From: Melieria omissa
Lineage: Eukaryota; Arthropoda; Insecta; Diptera; Ulidiidae
Length of the DNA: 64,000 nucleotides
Assembly (NCBI GenBank): GCA_963971225.1
Contig: OZ020269.1
Span: 87,529,783 to 87,593,782, forward strand
Direction: 5' to 3'
Part shown: piece by piece, positions 1 to 11,660 of the stretch
Numbering within the stretch: the first letter of the stretch is position 1
Layout: each line of letters opens with the position of its first letter
Notes under the pieces: generated by a model
What the model was told of the DNA's origin: nothing
Database searches by the model: none
The model's input: the letters and a program-made list of their open reading frames with translations, nothing else
Translations under genes and position numbers: made by a program

Positions 1-660
1 CCTTGAAAATTTCCAATCTTCTTTTTTTGAAAAAAATATATCTTTAAGCCTAATATGTACACTAGCACATCCTTGAATTCCGTCTTTCCAACTTTATTAA
101 GTTAAGATATAAAAAATTTAATACTTCTAGACGCCACTCCTTCCCAATGCACAGCAACTGACGGAGATTTCTTCGTATTTCCTCCCCCACCACACTATAA
201 ACCTCAAGCACTTAAATCCCGGGTCCGAGAAGTGGTCAGCCATCATTCTTTGAATCACATGAACATCGACCATAAGATCTGAATGTTCTCCACTCTGGTG
301 AAATGGGCCCAAAAGACTCAAGCAATTCTCCAATGCTTAGAGTGGGGCCTAGCCATGTGAAAATATTTGTGCTGTTTAAGGTGAAGGTACTCTATTCCAA
401 TGAACTGCTTGAAACTGGTTGTCTCGCTTTCGTTCTACAAACTTTGAAGTGAAGGATGCTCATCGGTCTGATCGAATTATTACTAAAAAGTCCAGGGAAT
501 TAAGGGTAAGATTCAAGAAGATCATTAAGTGAACGACTTTGCTGTGATACTGAAGATTGACCAAATAACAGATTTAAACTACGTGTTTTGGTCCTGAAAG
601 TTATAAATTGAAAATTTAGTCAAAGAGCGACAGGTTTCTTCTTTTATTTAGTATCACTAT
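1..660. other. Unassigned AT-rich sequence
   Basis: No gene or repeat is recognised. One minus-strand frame (333 to 127) is open for 68 codons after a stop and has a protein-like composition (WWGRKYEEISVSCC is part of it), but it begins at TTG, not ATG, and matches no family I know. It may be a decayed transposon fragment or chance. Confidence 0.4.
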
Positions 661-1066
661 TGTTGCGAAAATGATTTCTCTAAGTTCATATCAGGATTGT
701 GCTTGAAAAATAAAACTCCTTAAATTATTCAGCGCAAACGCAGTCAAAAACCAACAATCACTTTATTTACAGATGTACACTTTGCTTTTATCTACACTTG
801 TTACTACTTTGCTTATTCAACTAAGACTCGACTCTTTGCGCTGCACACTGCCGCTTTTTATACTTGTTTTCTTATCGCGTCGATGATTCTTGCACATTCC
901 AGTTGTACTCTCTACCTCGATCGTTCTAGCACAGCCCATCACCTTCGCGAACCATCCTTGCCATATCGGAATTATAGCCAACCGAACGTACTCCAAAGTT
1001 TATGCCTAAAAGTATGCTTGGGAAAGCATTCATGCATAGCACAGCACAAAGTGCCTCATCGTTACA
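661..1066 (-). mobile_element. Solo LTR, copy A (Gypsy-like LTR retrotransposon)
   Basis: About 406 bp starting TGTTGCG and ending GTTACA on the plus strand. It aligns along its length with 12239-13183 (after removing that copy's insert) and with the first part at 16581. Read on the minus strand it has an LTR layout: a TATAAAAAG box (complement of about 854-862) followed by R/U5-like sequence. The flanks are CTAT and ATAT, so the 4-bp target duplication is imperfect. No internal gag-pol sequence adjoins it, so it is a solo LTR left by LTR-LTR recombination. The Gypsy assignment rests only on the 4-bp duplication seen in copy B. Confidence 0.75.
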
Positions 1067-1539
1067 ATATTTTGATCATAACAGAACCGCAGGAAATGAA
1101 CAAAATCTTCAAAATATATATATGTCCTCCTATTTTCAAAGTCTTAAAAGGAGATCGGATCAGAAAATGAAAAACTGAGTATGCCAGGTTACTATGAGTG
1201 AACGTTCACGCCTCTATAATCTTTTGATTGGGTTAAAATAAAAACATCTAAAACATTATTATAAACATAATCAGAAAGTAATACATTCCTTATACTTAAA
1301 TATTTTGGTATATCACACTTCTTTCAAGGTATTAACGTTAATACCTTACAGATTATATGTGAATGATGTTTCATGTTGCCCACAACAGCCAAAACTATAA
1401 ATAGCCCTTATCAAACATTTATCAATATATTCATAAATACATATATTATGTATATAAATAGCTACAAAAATATATATGTAAAAGCCATGAGTACATATTT
1501 TTGCTTGCTTGTGCAGCAAACAAGTTAATACGAAGCGCC
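1067..1539. other. AT-rich spacer, nothing recognised
   Basis: Low-complexity AT-rich sequence with runs of TATATA and TACATA. No ends, coding frames or repeats were identified. Confidence 0.5.
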
Positions 1540-2240
1540 CAGAAGCCGCAACGCCTGACAGCATAAATATTAAACCATAAAGTTAATATGGGCAAATGTT
1601 GCGGCAAACTTTAAATGACACGAGCGTGCAGCACGCACATACCTACCTACACACATACAATTGTACATTGTGCACAATTTAATATACAACACGAATGCAA
1701 TATCGACATGTCGATGGCGCATGCCTGCAGGGACTCGACTGAGCCCACATAAATCCCATTAAAGCTGACACGAGCGAGGCGACTGCGGGCGCGCCAAAGA
1801 AAAAATCATTTGTCAATATTTGCATAAATTTCCGTAACTGTCAATAATTTTTTGATTTACGAGTTTATGCAGCGACAACACACACAAACATCCACTCACA
1901 CACATAGTGGTACACAGTGTCAGCGACAGTCTCGATGTGGCAGTCAAACTGCAGTCACACACTGCACACTGCGAGCTGCCGATAAACGCTTCAATCTGTC
2001 TAGACAGCAAACTGGCGCATATAATTTACAATGTAATTGTTATTTTAAATGTAAATATACAATTTTCCTTTTGTACTTTTATCCGTTCGATTGGCGCCGA
2101 TAGTTCGAGTGTGGAATTTACATATGTTGTGCCTAAACCTTTTCCAAGCAATCCATCAGCATGTGAGATTAAAATATTTTTCAGACTACTTTTGCTGTTG
2201 TTGTTTTTGTTGTTGTTGTTGTTTTTGTTTGGTTAATTAT
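1540..2240. other. Single-copy island with CA and TTG tracts
   Basis: Less AT-rich than its surroundings and not seen elsewhere in the window. It holds ACACAC tracts near 1880-1910, several CATAAA/TTTATG motifs of the kind bound by posterior homeodomain proteins, and a TTG/TTT microsatellite at about 2190-2231. Overlapping open frames of 65-109 codons occur on both strands, so none stands out as a gene. It is a candidate regulatory or untranslated region by composition only. Confidence 0.35.
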
Positions 2241-2373
2241 AATTTGTGTACGCCAGTGGAAAAGTCATTGCTTTACTCTATAATTAAAAAGCACATTGAA
2301 CTTTGGCGCCGTGTGTAAAAAGGGTAACTGAACTTGTAACAACAACAAACTGCAATGTTGACAGATTTCTGTT

Positions 2374-2762
2374 AAAAGGTTTCTGTATCATTGTAGAACC
2401 TTTTTTCAAAGTTTAACTCTTTCGCTTTTTTGTTAACGCGAAACTTTGTGAACGTCTGAACCCTCTATGATTTCAAGGACACATTTTTTTGTTAGTCCTT
2501 AGAATAGTTTGAAGATTTAGACATAATACAAAATTAATAAACTGATCATTCTACTAACTGAATAAATTAATAAAATATTATTTTAAAAGACTTCTGTATC
2601 ATTCTAGAACCTTTTCTCAAAGTTTAACTTTTTCGCTTTTTTGTTAACGCGCCACTTTGTGAACGTCTGAACCCTCTATGATTTCAAGGACACATATTTT
2701 TGTTAGTCCTTTGAATAGTTTGAAGTTTTAGAAATAATACAAAATTAATAAACTGATTATTT
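2374..2762. repeat. Tandem duplication, unit about 215 bp, two copies
   Basis: The segment beginning TTTCTGTATCATT at about 2378 recurs at about 2593 with the same order of landmarks (TTTCGCTTTTTTGTTAACGC, then CCTCTATGATTTCAAGG, then AAATTAATAAACTGAT). Differences are scattered substitutions, so the duplication is not recent. The left end of the candidate piggyBac-type MITE at 2413 lies inside the first unit. Confidence 0.85.
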
Positions 2763-3143
2763 AAGTTTAAAGAAGAGAAGTATGCACGATTTTTAAATGT
2801 TACATCTTCACAAGCCAAAGAAAGAAGAAGCAGTAAAAAGTAAGAAAAATTATCAATTTGAATTTTTACTTAATTTCAGATAATTTTTTTTTTAATTTTA
2901 GCTAAAGTAAATAAAGAAATTGTGGACTTTTAGTTATGCATAAACCATTTTATGTTTAATTAATTATTAAGGGCAACGATAAGCAACCATATTGTCATAA
3001 GAAAATACTCTAAAAAACAGTGTTCAGTAACAAAAAGGAAACAAATTAGTCTGGAATGATGTTGATATAACCAAATAAAAAACTTAATCGATAAATTGGA
3101 AATTTTAAACTTCCTTAGTAAAAACCTGTAGCGAAAGGGTTAA
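2413..3143. mobile_element. Candidate piggyBac-type MITE
   Basis: TTAA at 2413-2416 is followed by CTCTTTCGCT, and AGCGAAAGGG at about 3130-3139 is followed by TTAA at 3140-3143. The two ends are inverted repeats of about 10 bp (one mismatch) bounded by TTAA, the duplication expected of the piggyBac superfamily. No transposase remnant was seen between them. The repeats are short, so chance pairing cannot be excluded. Confidence 0.4.
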
Positions 3144-3539
3144 GTTACTCTGTTTCGAGAATGATATGGCCAATTCGTGGGTTCTAGAACCTTTAGATAA
3201 ACTTTTTTCATTCTGCTATAAGAATTCAAATTACATGTACATCGTAAACAACAAAACCTAAAAAGATTTCAACAATCCGCTCAAAAGCCATTTTCAATAG
3301 CCTAATTTCAGGCGCACTTAAAAAATCGCATTGACAAAACCAAGCGCCATTTTTTACATCAAAAGTGCAACCACTAAAAAAAATTAGTTTTAAATTTGAT
3401 TTGCATTTTTTCACTCATATCTCTTTCAACGCTTGATTGCCAAAAAAAATTACATAAATATTAAAATTATTAATTGCCGGCAAAAATTTAATTGTCCACA
3501 ACATGAAATATGCCAATAGATCATTTCCAGCGGGAACTT
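3144..3539. other. AT-rich spacer, nothing recognised
   Basis: No coding frame, repeat or element end was recognised in this stretch. Confidence 0.5.
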
Positions 3540-3850
3540 TTCGACGCTGACCTCATCACTGTTAGTGTCAGCTGTGAGTTAAGTGCAGCAAAAAAACGCG
3601 CTTCGCACCAATGTGGCACCACGATTTTTTTTCTCGTGCAGCCGCTTAACCACAATGCAGCAACAAATTAAGTGCACGCGCAGTCAATGCAATTTTATGG
3701 CCAACACAAACAGCACGAAGTGCATCAGCTCGCTGCCGCCACTGTTCGCCCTGTGGGAGCCACCACTGTGCGCTTTTATTTTCCGCAACCAAAATGATTT
3801 CCGCTCACTCAACGCTGTGCGCGACGCAGCGCTTTATTTGATGGCATGAA
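3540..3850 (+). other. Single-copy island with a 64-codon ORF
   Basis: A GC-richer patch. An ATG at 3655 opens a frame of 64 codons ending at 3849, within a longer open stretch that begins at a GTG at 3583. The peptide has no recognised domain, no clear signal peptide and three cysteines. There is no evidence of splice sites or conservation. It is more likely untranslated or regulatory sequence than a gene. Confidence 0.2.
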
Positions 3851-3966
3851 ATTTTTTCAAAATGTATTATTTTTGCAAAACTGACAACTGCGCCTATTAC
3901 ATACATGAAGCAGCAGACAATGATTGTGCTGTGACATTATTACGTGCAATGCTGATAAGAATGCCA

Positions 3967-4002
<36 letters not shown>
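3967..4002. repeat. (ATG)n microsatellite
   Basis: About twelve uninterrupted ATG units. The poly-Met and poly-Asp reading frames through it are by-products of the repeat. Confidence 0.95.
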
Positions 4003-4003
<1 letters not shown>

Positions 4004-4312
4004 CTATGTTGTTGTTGGCAATAATGATAATAATTGCAAGTTCAATGATATTTACGCTTTTGCAGCACAGTCCACAGAAATATTAACAGAAATGTTCAAC
4101 ACGGCGTATACGTAATCTGCAACTCTATAATTTGTTTTTTTACATTTGTTTGACACATTTGTTTACAATTCATGATTTTTTAAGCGTCAGCAGAGAGCGC
4201 CAACAACATTGCTTGCCACTTATTCGTTCATCTACTCTTCCATTAGCGACACACATTACTCTACGTGCATCATTGTCCCGAGCGCAGTTTGAATGTGTCG
4301 CCTGAAAGCTAT

Positions 4313-4683
4313 AGGGTGTTTTTTTTAGAGGTTTGTTTTTCGAATAGAGATAAAACTGGCATTTTGTGGTCAAATCTGGCAACTCTAATGTCATTTATGT
4401 TCAGTTTGGTTTACCATTTCATCATGAACAGGTTGACAAAAGAACAACGCTTGCAAATCGTGCAAATTTATTTCGAAAATAATGGTTCTGTTCGCGAAGT
4501 TTACCGCAAGCTCCGTCCATTTTATGGTCGACATAATCGTCCATCAGAGCAAAATCGGTCCATCCATCGGTTAACCATGGGTCGTTTTCGCACTACGTTT
4601 ACTCTATGTGATAATACGCATCCGAACGATTTTCTTGTGTTTTATTTCAATTCGAAGTTCTATACCTCTAAAAAAAACACCCT
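4313..4683 (+). mobile_element. Internally deleted Tc1/mariner-superfamily MITE
   Basis: The first 20 bp (4313-4332) and last 20 bp (4664-4683) are perfect inverted repeats; the right one reads acctctaaaaaaaacaccct. They are flanked by TA, the target duplication of the superfamily. An ATG at 4424 starts a peptide (MNRLTKEQRLQIVQIYFENN and onward) that resembles the N-terminal helix-turn-helix of a mariner-type transposase. After about 45 residues the sequence jumps to what looks like the 3' end of the element, and the frame runs into the right terminal repeat. The whole catalytic domain is missing, so the copy is non-autonomous. Perfect terminal repeats suggest fairly recent activity. Confidence 0.9.
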
Positions 4684-4693
4684 ATATTAAATG

Positions 4694-4790
4694 TATTGGG
4701 TCATCCCATAAGTAAGTTTTTTTTCAATTTGAAGTTGAATTCATGCTGATTATGAAATGGATTCGTCGGCTCTGATAACTACTCTGCTTT
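4694..4790 (+). mobile_element. Possible mariner terminal fragment
   Basis: TTGGGTCATCCCATAAGTAA followed by a T run resembles the outer end of mariner elements. It directly follows the MITE at 4313-4683. No matching right end was found, so it would be a truncated relic. Confidence 0.35.
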
Positions 4791-4916
4791 TTTGTGTACC
4801 AGAAGGATCATTAAGAGAAAAATATAATTTTCTTAGTGCACCCCACAGAAATAAATGTGTTGAAAATAAACCGATTAACAACTTTTCTTCATTATGCAAC
4901 CTTATAAATAAAAAAT

Positions 4917-7020
4917 AACTACAAAAAGTACTGAAAGAAGTTAAAAAAGCAGTTCAAAGAGGAGTTAAAAAGTAAAAAAAGTAGCTCAGCCTACAAAAAA
5001 TACAAAAAGTAGTTCAAAAAGCAGTTCAAGAAGGATTCTGTTAAGTAGAGAAAATAGTTTTCACTAAAAAAAGTACAAAAAGTAATTCAAAAAGCAGTTC
5101 AAGAAGGATTCTGTAAAGTAGAGAAAGTAGTTTTCACTACAAAAAGTACAAAAACAGTTCAATGAGCATTTCAAAAAGGATTCAGTTAAGAAGAGAAAGT
5201 AGTTCTCACTACAAAAAGTACAAAAAGTAGTTCAAAAAGCAGTTCAAGAAGGCTTCTGTTGAGTAGAGAAAGTAGTTCTCACAACAAAAAGTACAAAAAA
5301 TAGTTCAAGAAGGATTCTGCAAAGTGAAGAGAGTAGTTCTCACTACAAAAAATACAAAAAGTAGTTCAAAAAGCAGTTCAAGAAGGATTCTACAAAGTGA
5401 AGAAAGTATATCTCACTACAAAAAGTACAAAAAGTAGTTCAAAAAGCAGTTAAAGAAGAATTCTGTTGAGTAGAGAAAATAATTCAGACTACAAAAAATA
5501 CAAAAAGTCGTTCAAAACTCATTTCAAAAAGGATTCTGTTGAGTAGATAAAGTAGTTCAAGAAGGATTCTATTAAGTAAAGAAAGAAGTTCTCACTACGA
5601 AAAGTACAAAAAGTAGTTCAAAAAGCAGTTCAAAAAGGATTCTGTAAAGTATAGAAAGTAGTTCTCTCACTACAAAAAGTATAAAATATAATTCAAAACG
5701 CAGTTCGAAAGAAAGTTAGGAAACTAAATAAAATATTTCGGACTACAGTAAATGCAAAATGTAAGTCTAGTGCAATTAAACAATTATTTGAAAAAGAAAT
5801 AGTATAAAAAAGTACAAATTGTAGTTCACAAAGTAGTTCAAAAAGGAATCAGGAAAGTAAAGAAAGTTGTTCAGATAAAAAAGGTGCGCATTGTAGTTTG
5901 AAAGCAGTTCGAAAGGTAGTTCCGAAAGTAAAGAATGTATTCCAGATTGTGCGCATTGTAGTTTGAAAGCAGTTCGAAAGGTAGTTCCGAGAGTAAAGAA
6001 TGTATTCCAGATTGGTTCAAAAAGCAATTCAAAACGGATTCAGGAAAGTAAAGGAAGTAGTTTAGACTTCAAAATGAACAAAATAAAACTCCAAAAAATT
6101 TCAAAAGCATGTTCGGAAAGTAAAGTAAGAAGTTCAGAGTACAAAAAGTACAAAAAATAGTTCAAAAAGAAATTCAAAAATGATTCAGGGTAGTAAGAAA
6201 ATTAAATCAGATTACAAAAAGTAGTTCAAAAAGCAGTTCAAAAGGATTCAGTAAAGTAAAAAAAAATAAAGATCACAAAACGTACAAAAAAAAAGCAGTT
6301 TAAATAGGATTCAGGAAAGTAAGAAAGTTGAATTATATTACAAAAAAGTACAAAAAATAATTCCAAAAGTAGTTCAAAAAGAAGTATAAAAAGAAAGAAA
6401 GGAAATTAATTTGAATTAAAAAATTTAGTTCAAAAAGCAATTCAAAAATGATTCAAGAAAGTAAAAAGGGTAAATCAGATTACAAAAAGTAGTTCAAAAA
6501 GCAGTTTAAAAAGGTTTCGGGAAAGTAAAAATAAATGAAGACGATCACAAAAAGTACCAACAAATTCAGTTTAAATAGGATTCAGAAAAGTAAGAAAATT
6601 AAATCAGAGTACCAAAAGTACAAAAAATAATTCCAAAAGAAGTTCAAAAAGAACTTTGGAAAGAAAGGAAACCAATTTTGATACCAAAAAGTAATTCAAA
6701 AAGCAATTCAAAAGTGATTCAGGAAGAAAACAGTAAACAGTAAAAGTAGAGAAAGTAGTTCTCACTGGAAAATGTATAGAAAAGAATTCAAAAAGTCCTT
6801 AGGAAACTAAAAAAAGTAGTTTGGACCACAAAAGTACAAAATATAATTCAAAAGCAGTTAAAAAAATATTTTAAAACATAAGCAAGGTAGTTTAAACTAC
6901 TAAATTACAAACAAGTAGTTCAAAAAGTAGTTCAAAAAGTATTCAGGTACAAAATGTAAATCAAGAAGCAGTTCAAAAGAAAGTTTGAGAAGTAAAAAAA
7001 GTAGATTAAGTTACAAAAAA
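4917..7020. repeat. Degenerate minisatellite, unit about 75 bp
   Basis: About 2.1 kb built from variants of one unit containing CAAAAAGTAGTTCAAAAAGC, AAGGATTCTGTAAAGTAGAG and GTAGTTCTCACTAC. Spacing between equivalent landmarks is about 72-78 bp in the better-preserved part (about 5000-5700); later copies are more diverged. A cleaner internal duplication of about 63-66 bp (GCGCATTGTAGTTTGAAAGC and onward) lies at 5885-6014. Open frames in this region are not genes. Confidence 0.9.
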
Positions 7021-8389
7021 CCAACCACAAAACTGTGCGTTCCTTCCATCCATAAAAAGATTGCACTCATAACACTGGTAGTTATAAGTAATTATGGGCT
7101 CTGAGCCTCATTGCTCGAAATACATTTCTTTTCTATCAAACTATCGAGTGGAATAAGCTTTGAGATTGTTTGTGTCTGAGACAGAAGCAGCACAAAGTCA
7201 CATGGAGAGTGTTGAAACTATACGACAATATTGATAGCCTCGATCACTAAATGACGTTGATAGACTCTTAAAAAGAATAATTAGATAAGAAATACGTATA
7301 TATGCTTAGTATATACATTTATATGTACATATGTAGCACCAATAATTCATATGCACTTTTAAAAGGCACAAATTGTTTTCAATCGCTGCACAGTGGCGTT
7401 TTTTTTATTATAATTTCATTTTTCTATATAATTTTATTTCACATTTTTTGTTTTCATATTTTAGTAAATACACCACATTTTTAATATTTATATAGCATAT
7501 TCCCCCATTGCACTTTATTTACTATTTCGATGATTTAATTCAATTGTTGAAACTTGAGTGCTACTCGCAATTGCGCCAAAAAAAAATTTATAAAACGCTG
7601 TATTCATTGCACTTAATGGCTTAGCGCTGGCTAATGCCACTTGAATTTGATTGGCCTGACTGTATGGATGAATAATTGATTTACAAAAACAAAAAATCTC
7701 TATGCGGTTTTAATGACTTAGCCACTGGTTTAAGTTGCATACAAATAGAAAATAATTGCAATTGTGTGGGGATTTTAGGAGCGAAATTGGGAATGTAAAG
7801 CAAAATAGTACATTTAATATTAAACGATAATAAACATTTAGAAAATATGAATAATTTGAAATATAAGAGATTTCATATAAAATTAAAAGTAATATAAAAA
7901 ATCCATTCTTTTTATTTTTATTTTATTTTAGAAGCTTTTAGTAATCCCTACCGGGCGTTGTGTAAGTGCAATCGAACTAAGCTAAATGGCGTTAAAAGCT
8001 AAGGTTTCGTAATTCAAAAACTTCCATCTTACATTATTTAATACTTGAATTGCATTCAACTTTCAATACGATGAACTAAAACTGAAAAGAACTTCCACTC
8101 CAAATCCGCTGTCACTTTGAATGTATAACCCAACTTTGACTATTTACTACTTCAACTCCAACAAATCTCGATGAAAATTTAATTTCCTATTTTTCATTTT
8201 CAAAAGAAACTTGCAACATTACAATGACAACACTTTGAAGCATTGTCTATGTTTGTAAAAAATTCAATACACACCAAAATATGCAACGCTGTAGTGCAAA
8301 ACTCCGTAAAGATCAAAAACAAAAAAACTATACAAAAGTTAGTTGTGTAAAATGTAAACAAAAATGTTAAATGCTTATTAGTTTTTATT
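7021..8389. other. AT-rich unique sequence, no gene seen
   Basis: AT-rich, with TATATG tracts near 7300-7340 and poly(T) blocks. No element ends, coding frames or RNA genes were recognised. Confidence 0.5.
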
Positions 8390-9000
8390 GTCAGCAGCTT
8401 GACTTACTCTACTTTGCATAAGTACGCACTTACACCCATACAGACACACACACACAAACAGGCATTCAACGCCTTTTGTAGTGCGAAAACTTTGGCGCTG
8501 GCATTGTTGGGCGCTTGGACTTGGCAGTTATTTTAGTTAAATATTCGCGAAGTGAAATGTAATAGCACACTTCGCCAGCTGCACGCTGCCAACTTCTTTG
8601 GCAACGCTCGGCCGCATTGTTGTTGCCATTTGGAGCGCTGCAAAATATCAACTTGCTGCTGTGTTCGCATGCAACGCAACAACGGTAAATACTTGTCTAT
8701 ATGTAAATATTTTTATGAAACTTTATCTTTTTTCTAATAAACTGCGCCATCGCCAGCAACAACGGAACAAGTTGTCAGCACGACAGCCGGAAATTGAGAG
8801 TGTTGCCGAGCGGCAGAACAACAGAAAAGTAGCACCAACAAGCAGAACCGAAACTATCGCTGAGCTTAAAACTTTAGTAGACTTTTCACGCGTTGCTCTG
8901 TGCTGCAAAACTATGCTGCAAATTTGTTTCGATAAATTTTTTACAAGCAATTTGTGTAAAAATGTTTTAAATGTCTTTGATAAACTTTTGCAGTGATAGC
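8390..9000. other. Single-copy island
   Basis: GC-richer and not repeated in the window. A plus-strand frame of 132 codons ends at 8996 but begins at TTG (8598). Its longest ATG-started part carries no recognisable domain, and two other frames are open over the same bases. I treat it as untranslated or regulatory sequence, with a first exon as an alternative. Confidence 0.3.
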
Positions 9001-9089
9001 AAATTGATTTGTGATATTTTAAGTGGGTGACAGCATTCAAAAAAATTTGAAGTTCTACAATGTGATAAAGGAGGACAAAGTGTTCAATT

Positions 9090-9585
9090 ACACTGCACAA
9101 CAAAATCAAATTTTTTTTTTAAATAACAAGGTTCTGATAACGGATTCTGGTAGAGGGGACCAAAAAAAAATATACGTGTATCGGCGTTTTGAAAGTTTAC
9201 ATCTGAATTTTTTGTTACGGGGGGGTCAAAATTTTCCCCCTTTTGCGGTTTCTTATGGTGAATCGGCATACGAAAACCATGTAACCTTACATTTTAGGTA
9301 TATGATGTGTTCAGCAATTTGATGTAAAATACAACGAAGAATATTTTTGTGGAGCGTTTTAACCCTGTGACTCCTATTTGTATGGGTCAATTTGACCAGT
9401 TTTTTCTAAAATGCCAAAAATGTCATATAAAACAGAACTTTCTAAGGACAAAATGTACCACGAAAATATTTGCCATAAAATCCTACTATAGGTCTCTGAA
9501 TACATCGAAGCTCAGAAATTAACTTGAACGCCAGAATTAAGCCAAAACTGAAAATGTTTATTTCGTACTTAATCTAAATTGGTAG
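9090..9585 (+). repeat. Unclassified dispersed repeat, copy 1
   Basis: Nearly its whole length matches the reverse complement of 16841-17338. Shared landmarks in order are CACTGCACAACAAAATCAAA, GATAACGGATTCTGGTAGAG, TGAATCGGCATACGAAAACC, TTAACCCTGTGACTC, GGGTCAATTTGACC and GAATTAAGCCAAAACTGAAA. The TTAACCCTGT segment followed by a GGGTCAATTTGACC palindrome resembles a piggyBac end, but homology continues on both sides of it, so the family is composite. No transposase frame was recognised. Confidence 0.85.
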
Positions 9586-10116
9586 TCACTAAAATGTCCT
9601 ACAAAACTTGCACGTGGAATAGCAGATGGAAGGGCAACCAATATTCCAAAAAACAATGGGAGCCGAGAGCTGAAGGGAAGATATACTCCCCCTAAAAAAA
9701 AATGCAGACCTATTTAGGCTTTTCAGTTATGAAAGCACAATGATTGGTGCATTGGACCACAAACTAACAGGTAATGTGTTGGAATCCGAAATAAAATCAA
9801 TAATTTCCCTTGCAATGATTGCTTCCGCTAAATAAAGTAAGAATGCGTTGTTATTGTAGAAACAAAGAATTGATTAGAGCAACGATTGCCATACCGAATC
9901 GTTTGAAAAATTCTGATATCCGCCAAGCTCGAGCGATTTTTTTGTTAATGGATTCGTGAAATCTCTGATTTATGCAATTCAGCCCTAAGCAATTCCTGAT
10001 CTGAGGGATTGGTGATGATTGGTAAACACTTTTCTTCAACTTTTCATTATTTAAATTTAATGCAAATACCAAAGGTCTTTGATTGGAGCTATGGGAGCCA
10101 TTTGCTCATTGCCAGC
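9586..10116. other. Unassigned sequence
   Basis: No repeat partner or coding frame was recognised between the dispersed repeat and the pentanucleotide array. Confidence 0.5.
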
Positions 10117-10690
10117 CATTAAATAAAATAAAATAATAAAATAAAATAAAATAAAATAAAATAAAATAAAATAAAATAAAATAAAATAAAATACAATACA
10201 ATACAATAAAATAAAATAAAATAAAATAAAATAAAATAAAATAAAATAAAATAAAATAAAATAAAATAAAATAAAATAAAATAAAATAAAATAAAATAAA
10301 ATAAAATAAAATAAAATAAAATAAAATAAAATAAAATAAAATAAAATAAAATAAAATAAAATAAAATAAAATAAAATAAAATAAAATAAAATAAAATAAA
10401 ATAAAATAAAATAAAATAAAATAAAATAAAATAAAATAAAATAAAATAAAATAAAATAAAATAAAATAAAATAAAATAAAACAAAATAGAATAAAATAAA
10501 ATAAAATAAAATAAAATAAAATAAAATAAAATAAAATAAAATAAAATAAAATAAAATAAAATAAAATAAAATAAAATAAAATAAAATAAAATAAAATAAA
10601 ATAAAATAAAATAAAATAAAATAAAATAAAATAAAATAAAATAAAATAAAATAAAATAAAATAAAATAAAATATATAAAAATAATAAAAC
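10117..10690. repeat. (AAAAT)n pentanucleotide array, about 110 copies
   Basis: A near-perfect tract of about 555 bp. Interruptions are few: an ATACA block at about 10192-10206 and single changes at about 10481-10489. The poly-(FILFY) frames on the minus strand are artefacts of a 5-bp period read in threes. The length and purity are unusual; the true length may differ because assemblers often mis-size such tracts. Confidence 0.98.
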
Positions 10691-10759
10691 TAACCAATGC
10701 ATATTTTTACCTAAAACATTCTTTAGAGTTTCAAGCACTCGAAAACCTCCAAATTGACG

Positions 10760-11660
10760 CAACTCTGATTTCTATTGTCATCACTCTCGATTACCACTCG
10801 AAGCCATTGTGGCTGCCATTTAACTGACTTCGTCAGACACATTTGTTCCAAAAATAACGCCAACTATGTACATGCAGTCACTTCCATTGTGTCTGCTCGG
10901 CGTTCGTGTGCGCGCAGTGTGCAGTGAAGCTCGCTTTTCGCGTTGGTAATTGAGCGCATTAACCGCAACAATTTCGGGTAATTGTTGTGGGTATTAAAAG
11001 CTCGCTCGGCTGCGTGTCAGACTATGTTGGGCTGTGTATGTGCCACCGCCAACCGCCAACGTCTGCTGTCGATCATTTTGTGCGTTGCTGGCAATTGGCC
11101 AGACGCGTTTCGTCAAATTCTGCCCGCACAAATTTTACAATTAATCGTGACAAATTGCAAAGTAAAGCAGCAACAACCATATAACAACAACAACAACTAG
11201 AAACACAAGCAACAAAGCACTTTCGGGTAAATGTTGGTATTTACCCACTCGAGTGGTTGTCTGTGCGATGCCAGCGCAGCAATTCGAACTCACTCACTCT
11301 TTCACTCACGCACGCGCCGCACCACTGCAGCGTCTTACCATGCACACTGCGCCACATTGGCTGACAAATTGTGGCAATCTTTTATGACAAGTGCGTGCAT
11401 CACGTGAGCCGGTACTGCCACTGCCACTGCATACTTTCAGGCGCTTTGGCATTTCGATGGAAGCGCGGAAGAGCGCAAATTTGCACGACATGCAGTGCCC
11501 GAAATGTTTCTCGTAAAAAATTACAATCCATATTTTATCGAAAGCTTCAGCTTACAGTTAGTCAAAGTGCGATTGTTGGCTTCATAAATGCGCCGAATGT
11601 AAATAAATACTTAAATACTTCGCACCGGATCATAATAAAGGCGACGTAGACAAATGAAAC
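10760..11660. other. GC-rich single-copy island, possible promoter
   Basis: Among the least AT-rich parts of the window. TATTAAAAG at 10992-11000 lies about 27 bp upstream of a TCAGAC that resembles an insect initiator (A at 11019). An ATG at 11024 opens a 58-codon frame ending at 11200 in a run of Asn codons, and AATAAA motifs occur near 11602 and 11633. The ATG would lie only 5 bases from the putative start site, which argues against a simple coding gene. Function is unproven. Confidence 0.3.

Noticed and set aside
883..1170. 95-codon plus-strand frame
   Set aside because: It lies in the solo LTR and is antisense to the LTR's TATA box; it has no protein similarity.
4917..7020. Regularly spaced repeats resembling a CRISPR array
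   Set aside because: Units are adjacent and degenerate with no unique spacers, no cas genes are present, and the genome is eukaryotic.
8598..8996. 132-codon frame on the plus strand
   Set aside because: It starts at TTG, overlaps an equally long frame on the other strand, and has no similarity.
10106..10762. 218-codon and 192-codon minus-strand frames of FILFY repeats
   Set aside because: They are a pentanucleotide repeat read in threes; there is no unique sequence or gene context.
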